DNA from: CAZTHM01 sp041946825
GTDB taxonomy: Bacteria; Acidobacteriota; Terriglobia; UBA7540
Assembly (NCBI GenBank): GCA_041946825.1
Contig: JBHGBD010000013.1
Span: forward strand, 124,001 to 188,000
Length of the DNA: 64,000 bases
Direction of reading: 5' to 3'
This document shows, piece after piece, positions 1 to 9,342 of the stretch (position 1 is its first letter; each line of letters starts with the position of its first letter). Both the position numbers and the translations under genes were made by a program. Below the pieces are notes generated by a model, which worked only from the letters and a program-made list of their open reading frames with translations, was not told the DNA's origin and made no database searches.

Positions 1-511
1 CGCGCAGGGTCATTTCCGCCATGAGCTTCGCCCAGCCGTACATGTTGTCGGCGTCATAAGGCGGGCCGACCTTGGACTCATCGAGGTAGAGCATTTCCTT
101 CGGGTCGTTCTGGATGAAGTTCGGGTAAACGCAGCCTGAGGAGGCGTAAACCACCTTGTCCACTCCCGCCTTGTAGCAGGCGCGGAAAAGCAGCCCGTCC
201 AGCATCAGGTTGGTGGCGCACGCCGCCTGGTGGAGATCGACATAGCCTCGCCCGCCGTGGTCCGCGGCCAGATGGAACACGACGCTGATGCCCTTGACCG
301 CTTCCTCAGCGACGCCCGGGTCTCGAAGATCCCTTTGGATGAACTTCACGTGGCGGTGGATGAGATGGTGGGCAATATTCTCCGTCCGCCCGCTGCTCAG
401 ATCATCCACGACCAGGACTTTCGCTCGTCGTTCCACTAAAGCATCGACCAGGTGTGAGCCGATAAATGAGGCTCCCCCTGTGACCAGCACTTTTCGGTTT
501 TCCCAGTCCAT
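1..511 (-). CDS. NAD-dependent epimerase/dehydratase, partial (3' end outside window)
   Basis: This is the N-terminal 170 residues of an extended short-chain dehydrogenase/reductase that acts on a nucleotide sugar. The Rossmann motif TGGASFIGSH lies at residues 11-20, with Ser15 where the family usually has Gly. The catalytic pair of the YxxxK motif is visible as Y158 and K162 (MYGWAK). The start is the ATG at 511, preceded by AGGAGG 4-5 bases upstream. It begins 15 bases after the upstream glycosyltransferase stop, so it is the last visible member of the EPS operon. The exact epimerase or dehydratase reaction cannot be told from this part. Confidence 0.85.
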   Translation of the reverse strand, partial: MDWENRKVLVTGGASFIGSHLVDALVERRAKVLVVDDLSSGRTENIAHHLIHRHVKFIQRDLRDPGVAEEAVKGISVVFHLAADHGGRGYVDLHQAACATNLMLDGLLFRACYKAGVDKVVYASSGCVYPNFIQNDPKEMLYLDESKVGPPYDADNMYGWAKLMAEMTLR

Positions 512-526
512 TGTTCCTCCTGATAG

Positions 527-1285
527 TTAAGTGAATTTCTTGACCCCGGCGGCTTCCAGCGCGGCTTTGAGGGCGAATTCCGGCCCATTGATCAAGTACC
601 GCCGCCAAAGCCGCCGTGGCTCCGTCAACAGCCGATACAACCACTCGAACCCGTGGTCCCGGACGTATCTCGGCGCCTGCTTGACTCTTCCGCTGAGGAA
701 GTCGTACGCCGCGCCCACGCCCACGAGCACGGGGACGTTCAAGAGAGGACGAAACCGCCACATCCAGTATTCCTGCTTGGGCGTGCTCAGCCCGACCCAC
801 ACGACGTCTGCGGCGGTCGCGTTGATGAGGCCGCTCAGCTCCAGAGCCTCTTCTCCCGTGAGGGCGCGGAAGGGCGGAGAATAGCTTCCCGCGACCTGGA
901 TCCCGCATTGTTCGGCCAGTTTTCCGCCCAACTGCTCAGCCAAGCCCGGAACACCGCCGTAGAAGAAATGGCGGTAGCGATTTGCCGTGAGAGCGCAGAA
1001 AGCCGCCATCAAATCCGGGCCGTAAACGCGACGACGCATCGGGAATCCGTGCCATCGGCCCAGCCAGACCAGCGGCATGCCGTCGGCGACCACCAGGTCA
1101 GCCTCCTCCAAGACGGCGCGGAAGGATGAGCGATGATGGGCCTCGGTGACGCCATGCATTCCTGTCACGGCGATGAAGTGAGACCGTTCGCGCTCCGCGA
1201 TCCAATGCTCCATTTGCGCGATGACATCGGGGATTTGGACCGCGTCGACGCGGACGCCAAGAACCTTAAAAGATGGTTTTTCCAT
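527..1285 (-). CDS. WecG/TagA/CpsF family glycosyltransferase
   Basis: A 252-residue GT26-type glycosyltransferase. This family transfers N-acetylmannosaminuronate, N-acetylmannosamine or similar sugars from a UDP donor to a lipid-linked acceptor at the inner face of the cytoplasmic membrane. The family hallmarks are present: the early TGMHG segment, VADGMPLVW, the GVGAAYDFLSGR block followed by KQAP, and the C-terminal GFEWLYRL...EPRRLWRRY. The frame is open further upstream, but the ATG at 1285 gives the normal family length and avoids overlap with the preceding GT4 gene, whose stop is 18 bases upstream. It probably adds an internal sugar of the EPS repeat unit. Confidence 0.9.
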   Translation of the reverse strand: MEKPSFKVLGVRVDAVQIPDVIAQMEHWIAERERSHFIAVTGMHGVTEAHHRSSFRAVLEEADLVVADGMPLVWLGRWHGFPMRRRVYGPDLMAAFCALTANRYRHFFYGGVPGLAEQLGGKLAEQCGIQVAGSYSPPFRALTGEEALELSGLINATAADVVWVGLSTPKQEYWMWRFRPLLNVPVLVGVGAAYDFLSGRVKQAPRYVRDHGFEWLYRLLTEPRRLWRRYLINGPEFALKAALEAAGVKKFT

Positions 1286-1302
1286 ATTTGCCTGGCGCTT
1301 TC

Positions 1303-2484
1303 TTAATTGCGGGAATGAACTTTCCTGTAGATATTCATGAGGGTTTCGTAATTCTTCTCGGCCGTGTAGTTGGCTTCGTACTCGCGGCGGGCGGCTCGCC
1401 CCATCTCGTGAAGGGTCCGAGGATGTGACCAAGCCCATTCGACCTTCGCCGCAAGATCCTCGGGGTCTCCGGGCGAGAAGTGGAGCCCCGTCTGGCCGTC
1501 CGTGACGAGTTCCTGCATCGACCCGAGGCGTGAACAGATCACGGGCTTCCCGCAGGCGAAGGCTTCGGCGATCACCAGGGGGAAATTCTCAAAGCACTCG
1601 CTGGGGAGGACCAGGAACCGCGCGCGCTGAAGCGCTTCCGTCGTTTTCTCGCGGCTGAGATGCCCGCACAACCGGACTTGGTCGAGACCCCGTGAGGCGA
1701 GCGCCGATTGCAATTCCGCATGCAGCGGGCCGCCTCCTACCACGCGAAGCGGGATCCGCCGTTCATTAAGACGGCCCCAGGCCTCCGCGAGGGTCCGGAT
1801 GCCTTTTTCGGGGCTCAGACGCCCGATGAATAACGCGTAATCGCCTCCGCCGGATCGCGGGCGAGGATCGGGATAGACAAAGTTCGGTTTGATATGAAGC
1901 TTCGCCTCCGGAATGCCGCCCTGGATGAATGCGCGCCGGGCAAAATCGCTGAGGGCAATGTAGCCGTCGACTTTTTCCTGCCAGGTGTGACGCCGGCGGT
2001 GGACTGCCAGCATTGCGACGACCGCCGCCGTGGCGGCGTGTGACTGCCGATAGCAGCCGTAAAGGAGGCTTCTCCACAGCCCGTCACGAGGGCATTCCTG
2101 ACAGACGTGTCCGGAGCGGAAGAAATTCGCGCTGGGGCACAGGAGGCGGAAGTTGTGCAGCGACTGCACCAGCGGCACGCCGGACTCCCGGCAGGCCTCA
2201 TAAATGGAGGGCGAGATTTGCGTGAACGTATTGTGGGCATGCACGACGTCGGGCCGATCTTCGTGAATGAGACGCAGGACGTCCCGTTTTGCGTCGTCAG
2301 CCCAAATCACATTCCAGGCAAGCGTCGCGCGTTGGCGGGCGGATTGGGTCCTGATCTCGCGATTGTTCCGGACGTAGGTGGAGACAACATTTCCGAACCG
2401 CGTCAGCAGTTCCCGCTCCTGAGCGAAGACCACGTCCTCGCCGCCAGGCTCCTGGTAGTAGTTGTGAATGAGGAGGATTCTCAC
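1303..2484 (-). CDS. GT4-family glycosyltransferase
   Basis: A 393-residue GT-B-fold retaining glycosyltransferase for EPS assembly at the cytoplasmic membrane. The N-terminus reads VRILLIHNYYQEPGGE, with DVVHAHNTF in the acceptor domain. The donor half carries FIGRLSPEKG and the E-x7-E segment in ECFENFPLVIAEAFACGKPV. The GTG start at 2484 overlaps the TGA of the upstream deacetylase as GTGA, a typical coupling junction, so it is preferred over the in-frame ATG further upstream. A cysteine-rich stretch (LLCPSANFF...CQECPRD, around residues 125-145) is a lineage feature of this subgroup and resembles a small metal-binding insertion. Sugar specificity is unknown. Confidence 0.9.
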   Translation of the reverse strand: MRILLIHNYYQEPGGEDVVFAQERELLTRFGNVVSTYVRNNREIRTQSARQRATLAWNVIWADDAKRDVLRLIHEDRPDVVHAHNTFTQISPSIYEACRESGVPLVQSLHNFRLLCPSANFFRSGHVCQECPRDGLWRSLLYGCYRQSHAATAAVVAMLAVHRRRHTWQEKVDGYIALSDFARRAFIQGGIPEAKLHIKPNFVYPDPRPRSGGGDYALFIGRLSPEKGIRTLAEAWGRLNERRIPLRVVGGGPLHAELQSALASRGLDQVRLCGHLSREKTTEALQRARFLVLPSECFENFPLVIAEAFACGKPVICSRLGSMQELVTDGQTGLHFSPGDPEDLAAKVEWAWSHPRTLHEMGRAARREYEANYTAEKNYETLMNIYRKVHSRN

Positions 2485-3317
2485 GGATTCGGCAGCGCCA
2501 TGCCCGCCAGGGCGGCCACCTTCGGAGGGTGCAACGAATCTACCACCTGGCAATTGGAGAGGTAGCGCACACCCTGCCTGCGGGCGACATAATCCAGGAC
2601 ATCCGCCAGGTCGTCCCACAAATTGAGCTCCTGGATTTCCCAGGAATGGCCGTAGAGGTGCCAGATTCCGCCGCGGTCCATCACATGGTCGAAGAGTCCT
2701 TTAGCGAGGTCCGTCCACTTGCTGACGTGTCGCAGTTTCGTCAGGTAATTCCAGATTTGGCCGAAATCGATCGCCCGCGTCAGATTCCTCAAATAGTCGA
2801 CATTTGAGTGCTGATACACCTGGATCGTCGTCGGCATCCGGTAGCAGTCGAATTCCGTTCGGAGGGAGAACATGCGCGTGGTGCGGGCGCCAATGTATCC
2901 CGCCTTCCTCACGGCCCGGAGCGCCTTCCGGTTATATCGGCCCTGAGGGTAGGCAAACATCCGCACCTCGGTTCCCAGCAACTGTTCCAACTCCATCCTG
3001 CACAGCGTCACTTCGCGGCTGATTTCATCGGCGTCACACTCGGACAAACTCACGTGCGAGTAGCCGTGGGCTCCCACTTCAAAGCCCTGAGCTGCCAGGG
3101 AACAAAGGTCGGTCGGGCTCATCGCCAGGGAGCTGAACCGGCCAATGATGGGCACATAGAAGGTGCCGGGCAGGCTCCGCTCCTTCAGCAAGGAGGCGAT
3201 TCGCGTGTCGTGGGCCACGCCGTCATCCCAACTGGTTGTGACAATTCTTTGGGTGGCGATGGGTTCGGAATCCCACGGATGGTCCACTCCATCTGTCCCC
3301 TGCGATATCCTGGTCAT
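2481..3317 (-). CDS. Polysaccharide deacetylase (NodB homology domain)
   Basis: A 278-residue CE4 carbohydrate esterase, expected to remove acetyl groups from N-acetylated sugars of the EPS or its lipid-linked precursor. Motif 1 is TSWDDG with D31/D32. Motif 2 is HGYSH with metal-ligand histidines H84 and H88. Motif 3 is FAYPQGRYN near residue 125. No signal peptide is visible, so it may act in the cytoplasm or on a membrane-bound intermediate. The ATG at 3317 follows AGGAA. Its stop overlaps the next glycosyltransferase by 4 bases. About 290 bases without a gene separate it from the O-antigen ligase-like gene upstream. Confidence 0.9.
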   Translation of the reverse strand: MTRISQGTDGVDHPWDSEPIATQRIVTTSWDDGVAHDTRIASLLKERSLPGTFYVPIIGRFSSLAMSPTDLCSLAAQGFEVGAHGYSHVSLSECDADEISREVTLCRMELEQLLGTEVRMFAYPQGRYNRKALRAVRKAGYIGARTTRMFSLRTEFDCYRMPTTIQVYQHSNVDYLRNLTRAIDFGQIWNYLTKLRHVSKWTDLAKGLFDHVMDRGGIWHLYGHSWEIQELNLWDDLADVLDYVARRQGVRYLSNCQVVDSLHPPKVAALAGMALPNP

Positions 3318-3609
3318 AAATTCCTAGCGCGGCTCAGCCGGAACTTCGGTGGCCGCTCCTCCCACACGGCGCGCGCCGGCGCGGCCGTAAAATACATTTG
3401 TTAGCGCTTCTTCCATCAGCTGGTCTTCCCGTCAAAGACGGGGCTGACCGGAGAATTCAGGGTGTAAGTGCCGTGCGAAAAGTGGTTGGGCCGGGATGGC
3501 TGTACCACACCGTAGACCCTCCACAATTTCGCGATCCGGGCGACTGCTCCTTGAGGTCAAGGGCACGGGATTCGGTCGCCGGTTTCTGAAGACGAGGAGG
3601 CGATGAGCC
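3318..3609. other. Intergenic spacer inside the EPS operon
   Basis: This 292-base gap lies between two co-directional EPS genes and is unusually long for this operon. It contains a short inverted repeat, CCCGTC-AAA-GACGGG near 3430, which could form a small hairpin. No U-run follows it on the minus strand and no convincing coding sequence was found. It may hold an internal promoter for the distal genes, but no clear promoter boxes were seen. Confidence 0.4.
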
Positions 3610-5151
3610 TCAGGTAAGTTGTCCTCTGCCTATTCCCGGCATCACCGGCAAGGGATCGCCTGTTGGCGGGGCGACAACCGGCACCTCCTGTGGTGCTTCT
3701 TTCAGCTTGAGTCGCAAATATTCCGCCAGCCCCAGAATGGCCATGAAGTGCAGCGGAGGGTGCCAACTCAGAATCGTGTTGAAGAAGGAGCGCAGGGTCA
3801 ACAGGGCGAGGACGGCAATGGCTTCGTAGGCGGTCTGACGGAGCGCGGCGTCGCCGGAGGATCTTCTCAGGAAGCGGGACAGATACCACCATGCGCCGAT
3901 CAGCGCGATCAAGATGGGGAGCAAGCCCCAGAACCCGGTTCCCACGATAATTTCCAGGTAATCGCTGTGCATGGTGGACGTTTCACCAAAGCCCATCCGC
4001 GCGAGGACGGCGAAACGTCCTCCCGCATAGGCGCCAAATCCCGTGAAGGGGCGTTCGAGAAACCTCTCCCACGCGAACGACCACCAGTCGACGCGGCTGC
4101 TCAGAGATTCCATTTGGCTGGTGCTTTGACCGCGTTCCAGGAACGCCCAGATGATTCCGCCTACGCTGCTGGCGGCAAGCATCAGGGTCACCAATCCGCC
4201 TACGAACGCGCTTGTCCCAAACCGCTTCGAAAAGATCAGCATGATGACGACGGCAAACACGAGGCCGGCGATGGCGGAGCGCGTCTGCGAAGACACCACG
4301 GTCATCACGCTCGCCAGGAAGAGGAGACCGTACCAAGCGCGGCTCGAGGACCGGCCGATGACCGGGAAGATACGGGCCAAAGCAATGACGGCGAGGATGC
4401 CCGAATACGTACCTACGTCGTTGGCGCTGACGGCCGGCAAGACGCCCTGCAATCGAAAGCCCAGGACGCCGACAGGGAAGTTTCTGGCGTAGAGGCCTTT
4501 TTCGGGCCATACCGCTGCTCCAACCCAGACGGTAACCAGCAGGAGCCCATAGAGAAGCCATGTCCAATCAAGGAGTGACTTGTATCCCTCGGCGGATTGC
4601 ACCGTAGCGACGACGGCGGCGATTAATGCGATGTCCACGAGGTACTCGACGGATTTGTACAGCGTCCACGATGGGAAGACGGACCAGACGGATGAAGCCA
4701 GACAAATCAGTCCGTAAGCTAGCAGCCAACCGACCAGGCCGTGGAGCAGATAGGCAGTCCACTCGGTCCGTCGTAATGCCAGGCGGGTCAGCAAGATCAG
4801 CGCGACGACCGATTCCACCACAACGCGGTAAACCGCCCAGGCATCCATGGGGTTTTCTGAAATCCCCTGGACGCCTCGAACGCGGAACACCAGGGCGCTC
4901 GCGAGGCTCAGAAACCAGAGGGCGTGCCACCAACGGAGCGACCCGCGGAGGTCCTTGAGGCCATGGCCTGCCTGGACGAGAGCGGTCACAACCACCCAGA
5001 GGATGAACGGGGCAGCCACCAGCGCGAGCGTGGCAAGACCGCTTCCCAGGCGCCCTGCTGTCCAGGCGAAAACAACCCCGCCTGCCACGCCCGCCGCGAG
5101 AAACGGCAGGGCCATCAAACCCCACCCGGTTTTTGAGGTGCGTTCTTGCAT
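3610..5151 (-). CDS. O-antigen ligase / Wzy-like polymerase family membrane protein
   Basis: A 513-residue polytopic inner-membrane protein with about 12 hydrophobic segments spread over residues 12-465. A large loop near residues 330-400 carries the pattern RPFTGFGAYAGGRF...MHSDYLEI. That arrangement, with the HS/HN dipeptide and upstream GFG, is typical of the Wzy_C/O-antigen ligase superfamily. In a Wzx/Wzy-type EPS locus the likely role is polymerising flipped repeat units at the periplasmic face; ligation to a carrier is the alternative. The C-terminal 40 residues are hydrophilic and proline-rich. The start at 5151 has no strong Shine-Dalgarno sequence. Confidence 0.88.
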   Translation of the reverse strand: MQERTSKTGWGLMALPFLAAGVAGGVVFAWTAGRLGSGLATLALVAAPFILWVVVTALVQAGHGLKDLRGSLRWWHALWFLSLASALVFRVRGVQGISENPMDAWAVYRVVVESVVALILLTRLALRRTEWTAYLLHGLVGWLLAYGLICLASSVWSVFPSWTLYKSVEYLVDIALIAAVVATVQSAEGYKSLLDWTWLLYGLLLVTVWVGAAVWPEKGLYARNFPVGVLGFRLQGVLPAVSANDVGTYSGILAVIALARIFPVIGRSSSRAWYGLLFLASVMTVVSSQTRSAIAGLVFAVVIMLIFSKRFGTSAFVGGLVTLMLAASSVGGIIWAFLERGQSTSQMESLSSRVDWWSFAWERFLERPFTGFGAYAGGRFAVLARMGFGETSTMHSDYLEIIVGTGFWGLLPILIALIGAWWYLSRFLRRSSGDAALRQTAYEAIAVLALLTLRSFFNTILSWHPPLHFMAILGLAEYLRLKLKEAPQEVPVVAPPTGDPLPVMPGIGRGQLT

Positions 5152-5239
5152 GTTTTGATCAGGCTCGAAGAGGGGAACCTGGCGGCGCCGAGTGACCGGT
5201 GAGTGGGATGCGACCCTCCGCTCCCCGTATCGTCGTCAA

Positions 5240-6379
5240 CTAATTGCCCTCCCACAACTCTCGGGGAATGCCCAATCGCCGAGTGACCACCGAAGATTCA
5301 AAGAGTGTCTTATACAGGGATGCCATCAAACCCGCCCACCTGCCGCGACGCCGGCGTCGATTCGCCACTCGGGGGAGGTAGTAATAGAACACACTCGCGG
5401 CGGTGACCCCGGTGACGAAGGCATAGAGCGGGCGCGGAACCGCCCCATAGCCTTCCCAGAAGGCGTCTTCCAGAGCTCTGACCAACGTCGGCGATATAAG
5501 CGGATTGAGCATCTGGATGCGGAGATTGAACAGGAACGTGACGAGATCGCGGGGAATATCTTGATATCCAGCGAGCTCAAAGTCGACGACCCCCAGGCGT
5601 TGCGTCTCTTCATCCCAGATCAGATTTGCGTTGTTGAAATCGCCGTGCGTGAATACGATTGGGACCTCCAACACCGTGCTTCCGACCTCCGCCAGGGCGT
5701 CCTCAAAGACCCGCCGCGCAACAACACCGTACCGGGACGCGTCGAGGCCTCGTTCGTGCAGCAATCGGTGGAGGCTCGACCGGACTTGGGCCAAGTCCAG
5801 AGTCCGGCGCTCGCCCGCGCTCGCCCGATGGACTCTTGCCAGCCACGCTCCAGCCCGGGATACGACGGGGACAATCGATTTACCGCGGGGGTCAGCCCAA
5901 GCCGACCTGCGAACCATGCGGTCAACTCGCCGTCCAGCCGCCTCCTCCCATACAATGGTTCTTGCCGCGGCCGATTTTCCGATGGGTTGGGGCACTTCCA
6001 TGCAGCCCGCCAACTCGCCCATCCGTCGAGTCATGGACCACTCGACCTCGATCTGTTTTTCAACCGGCCGCCGCGCTTCTTCGCGCGGCTCGCCTAGGTC
6101 CCATGCCGCAACGAACCGGGATTCGATGGGATAGGAATCGACGAGGTAGGTTTTGGCAAAGAACCGTTTCGCCTTGACTTGCCCTCTGGAACGAAGCGTG
6201 AGCTTCGACGGGCTGCGGTCAAAGCGGTCAATCTGCAGCGCTGCGGGCTCCACCTCAAGGGCTTGCGCCACCATTTGCCGACACAATTGCGCATCACCAA
6301 CATGGGTCCCGTTTTTCGCCGAGATCCGATCCTGGCGGAGGAAATCACAGGTAAGACCGACGCCTTCACATCGTTCCAT
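5240..6379 (-). CDS. Aminoglycoside-phosphotransferase-fold kinase (APH family)
   Basis: A 379-residue protein with an APH/choline-kinase-like C-terminal lobe. The Brenner motif THGDFNNANL is at residues 244-253 (catalytic D247, N252) and the metal-binding GVVDFELAG follows at 263-271 (D266). The N-lobe is poorly conserved. The setting between a GT4 gene and the polymerase suggests phosphorylation of a sugar or lipid intermediate of the EPS pathway rather than drug resistance; this is inference from position. The frame is open well upstream, but the ATG at 6379 is 5 bases past the stop of the upstream gene and is preferred. It ends in a basic, partly hydrophobic segment. Confidence 0.8.
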   Translation of the reverse strand: MERCEGVGLTCDFLRQDRISAKNGTHVGDAQLCRQMVAQALEVEPAALQIDRFDRSPSKLTLRSRGQVKAKRFFAKTYLVDSYPIESRFVAAWDLGEPREEARRPVEKQIEVEWSMTRRMGELAGCMEVPQPIGKSAAARTIVWEEAAGRRVDRMVRRSAWADPRGKSIVPVVSRAGAWLARVHRASAGERRTLDLAQVRSSLHRLLHERGLDASRYGVVARRVFEDALAEVGSTVLEVPIVFTHGDFNNANLIWDEETQRLGVVDFELAGYQDIPRDLVTFLFNLRIQMLNPLISPTLVRALEDAFWEGYGAVPRPLYAFVTGVTAASVFYYYLPRVANRRRRRGRWAGLMASLYKTLFESSVVTRRLGIPRELWEGN

Positions 6380-6384
6380 GTTCT

Positions 6385-7860
6385 TCAATTCACGGTATGA
6401 ATCGTTTCTGAGAAACCCTGCGGAGCGTCGTAGCCTGCGCACTTTGCAAGCAGAAAGGCGAATCTGCGAGCCGCGCGGCGCGGCGTCAGGTTCGCAGCTT
6501 TGGCCTGAGCGTTCGATCCGAGTTTGGCGATCAGCTCGGGATCGCGAATGAAGCGCGCCATATAAGTCGCCAGTTCCTGCGGAGCATAAGGATTGAAGAC
6601 AAATCCGTTCCGCCCCTCCTCCACGAGTTCGCTCGATCCGGCCTGTACCGAACAGATGACGGGTTTGCCGAAACACATGGCCTCGGCGACGACGACCCCC
6701 CACGTGTCTTCGAGCGAAGGAAGTACAAACACATCGGAGGCCTCGTAGATGGGGCCGAGCCGCTCGTAGGGGACGAAACCCTTCCACGTCGTCCACGGGG
6801 CGATTCCCAACCTTGATGCCAAACGTCGGAAATACTCCCGGTCCCGGCCTTCCCCGACGAGCGCGACTGAGAAGTCGCGCAAGCCTCTCCTGATGAGGAT
6901 GGCGCAGGCCTCCAGAAGCTTCTCGACACCTTTCCCGCGGATCATTCGCCCAACAAAGAGGAATAGCGGGCGCTTCAACGATTCAAAGGGTTTCAGAGTC
7001 TCGTTGCGCGTCGGGAAACAATGGCGGTCTGCCACTTCCCCGACGAAGTGCACGACTTTCTCTAGCGGCATTTTGACCAGTCCGGTGAGGTAGTCACTCC
7101 CCTCGCGAGTGTTGCACACCGCAAGATCGAAGAACCTGGCCATGGCGCGTCGAACCTTCAACCGGAGAGAGCCCGGCGTGCCGCCTGTTTCCGCCGACAC
7201 GCCCTGCCAGATCAGGACAACGCGTGACCCTAGGAGCCACTTGACAATCAGGGCGTAGAGACTACAGAGGTGAAATCCGTTGGTCACGATAATATCGGGC
7301 CGAAATCGCACGAGGTCCCACAGAATCAGGGGCGAGACCCATGCGAACCCGTGAAACGCGTCGGGATCGCTCCAGGGTACCCGGATGAATCGGTACTTGC
7401 GCAGGTCACGAACTTCAAAAGCGTTTTCAAAACCCTGCGTAAACCCGGGCCAGCGCCCTGTGAAGACCACAGTTTGGGGGTAAATCCTGGAAAGCTCCTT
7501 GAGCAGAGCCTGCCAGCGCCATCCCCGCTCAAGTGAGGGTGCGACCCAGGCGACTTTGATTGCCGGATTCAGAAATTCCCGGGCGGAGGGTTCGTCTTCG
7601 TGTTCGGAATCCACTTCGGAGACGGAAGATCCCGATCCCGGCCCCGCGTCCTTGGAGGTTGAACGGGGCTTCATCGCGCGTTGGTCCGTCGCCAGGTGTA
7701 TGGGCGAATGGATGTCGGCAGATCGGAATTGCGTCCCCCCGCCGGTCGTCAGGGCGTTGGCGAGTAAGGATGGGTTCCCGGGAACTTCGACCTGGAATCC
7801 GCCCCATTGAACCAGCAGGGCATGCAGGATTGCCGCAATCGTTTCAAAAATGTCGCTCAC
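6385..7860 (-). CDS. GT4-family glycosyltransferase with N-terminal extension
   Basis: A GT-B glycosyltransferase of up to 491 residues. The GT4 core starts near residue 98 (KVAWVAPSLERG). It has the donor-binding FVGRMIRGKG, and in place of the usual E-x7-E an acidic variant (LEDTWGVVVAEAM) followed by CFGKPVI. The first 95 residues are not typical of the family and include a polar, low-complexity stretch (residues 62-95). The GTG at 7860 has a GAGG upstream; an ATG at 7674 would give a 429-residue protein that still contains the whole catalytic domain, so the start is uncertain. It probably adds one sugar to the lipid-linked EPS unit. Confidence 0.85.
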   Translation of the reverse strand: MSDIFETIAAILHALLVQWGGFQVEVPGNPSLLANALTTGGGTQFRSADIHSPIHLATDQRAMKPRSTSKDAGPGSGSSVSEVDSEHEDEPSAREFLNPAIKVAWVAPSLERGWRWQALLKELSRIYPQTVVFTGRWPGFTQGFENAFEVRDLRKYRFIRVPWSDPDAFHGFAWVSPLILWDLVRFRPDIIVTNGFHLCSLYALIVKWLLGSRVVLIWQGVSAETGGTPGSLRLKVRRAMARFFDLAVCNTREGSDYLTGLVKMPLEKVVHFVGEVADRHCFPTRNETLKPFESLKRPLFLFVGRMIRGKGVEKLLEACAILIRRGLRDFSVALVGEGRDREYFRRLASRLGIAPWTTWKGFVPYERLGPIYEASDVFVLPSLEDTWGVVVAEAMCFGKPVICSVQAGSSELVEEGRNGFVFNPYAPQELATYMARFIRDPELIAKLGSNAQAKAANLTPRRAARRFAFLLAKCAGYDAPQGFSETIHTVN

Positions 7861-7932
7861 AGAGATCTCAAACCTCGTGACCGGTGGGATGACAGCTCAA
7901 CAGCCATTTTTCTGGTTCCCTGGAAATCTGCA

Positions 7933-9336
7933 TCAGGCGGCTTCCAGCGATCTCACGAGTGGGTACCGGCGATGCACCAGCATCAGCGCCACGATGCAGG
8001 AAACCGCGCCGCTCAGCACGAAGGCAAATACCGCACCCTCCAGGCCCAGCAGCCAAGTCAGGGGCGCACCGAATAGAACCGCCGCGACGCTGGAGACTGA
8101 ATAGGCGATGAAGACGGTTTCCGGGGCTTTCATGGCGCGCAAGGTAACGGCGAATGACGTGGCGGAGATCCGGAACACGGAGCCCAGCGCCACCCAGGGC
8201 AATAGCGCCGTCAGGGCCGAGTACTTTCCGCCGTAGAGGTAATGAACCAGCGGTTCTCGCAGGGCGATAATCACCACCCAATACAGAAACGTGCCGCCGC
8301 CGTAAAGAATTGTGAGTTTCCAGACCAGGCGCCGGGTGCCTTCCGATCCATCTTGGTGGTGAACCCGCGCCGAATAAGGAAGGGCAAGCAGGGACAAGGC
8401 GGCAAACACCTGGCCGATGGGCGAGGAGAAGTTCATCAGGGCCTTCATGGACCCGGCATCTGCAAGTCCCTGGAAGCTTGCGAGGAGCGGGTAGAAGATG
8501 GCGCTTGAAAGATAGACCATGACCGAACTGGCGAGGGCCCAGCGACCGTATCCCCAGTGTTTGCGCGCTACTTCGGAGACGTCCGGCCCGCCGGACTTCG
8601 AGACGACATCGGGTTTCAGGCGCGCCAACATGGCCGGTGTTGTGGCGACCGCTCCCGCGGCCATCAGAAGGAATGCCGTCAGCGGAGAGAGGTGGCCGAG
8701 ACGATAGACAACGACCAGGCCTCCCAGGAGGGCGGCGGAGTAAACCACCGCACCCCATACGGCCAGGTGAGGAGAGAACTTCACGTAGAAGGCGCGACGC
8801 GCCAGCCAGAAGACCAGGACGCATGGGCCCGCGATCGCCGCACCGAGCAGGGCCGGCGCGAGTCCCGTGCCCGGCGCGACAGCATAGGCGATCCACGCTG
8901 CGGTCCCGACCACGGCCGCGACAATGGCGCCGCTGGCGAGATGAAGGCGCAGGAGAGAGCCCAAATACCCGGTTAACGACCTGAGATAAACGGAGGGACC
9001 GAAAACCGAAAAGGGTTCAAGGACCAACGCACCGTAGGCGACGGCCATGAACAGGAAGAGCTCAAAGGCCAACGCGTAAGAGCCGTACTGTTGTGCCGTC
9101 AGGTGGCGAGCCAGCAGAATCGCCATCAAGTAGTTCGAGCCCGAAATGAGGCCCTGATCGAGGATGGCGAGCAAACCCTTGCCTGACCATTTCAGGGCGC
9201 CTAACCGCCGTCGCAGCCATGACGCTTTGGGGGCTTCAGTTGCGACCGTCGCCTCCAGGGCGCTGCGGATGTGAACATTCATAGGAGTCTCAGACGTATC
9301 TGAACCGGAATCCCGCATTTGGCTGGAGGGAACCAT
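7933..9336 (-). CDS. Oligosaccharide flippase (Wzx-like, MOP superfamily)
   Basis: A 467-residue polytopic membrane protein with about 12-14 hydrophobic segments and no soluble domain of size. The first membrane segments (LDQGLISGSNYLMAILLARH) match the DQ...S.xN pattern seen at the start of Wzx/RfbX-type flippases. Its expected job is to move undecaprenyl-linked repeat units to the periplasmic face for polymerisation. The start at 9336 is 6 bases past the stop of the upstream methyltransferase; an alternative ATG at 9282 would remove 18 polar residues. Neither has a good Shine-Dalgarno sequence. Confidence 0.87.
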   Translation of the reverse strand: MVPSSQMRDSGSDTSETPMNVHIRSALEATVATEAPKASWLRRRLGALKWSGKGLLAILDQGLISGSNYLMAILLARHLTAQQYGSYALAFELFLFMAVAYGALVLEPFSVFGPSVYLRSLTGYLGSLLRLHLASGAIVAAVVGTAAWIAYAVAPGTGLAPALLGAAIAGPCVLVFWLARRAFYVKFSPHLAVWGAVVYSAALLGGLVVVYRLGHLSPLTAFLLMAAGAVATTPAMLARLKPDVVSKSGGPDVSEVARKHWGYGRWALASSVMVYLSSAIFYPLLASFQGLADAGSMKALMNFSSPIGQVFAALSLLALPYSARVHHQDGSEGTRRLVWKLTILYGGGTFLYWVVIIALREPLVHYLYGGKYSALTALLPWVALGSVFRISATSFAVTLRAMKAPETVFIAYSVSSVAAVLFGAPLTWLLGLEGAVFAFVLSGAVSCIVALMLVHRRYPLVRSLEAA

Positions 9337-9342
9337 ATTCTT

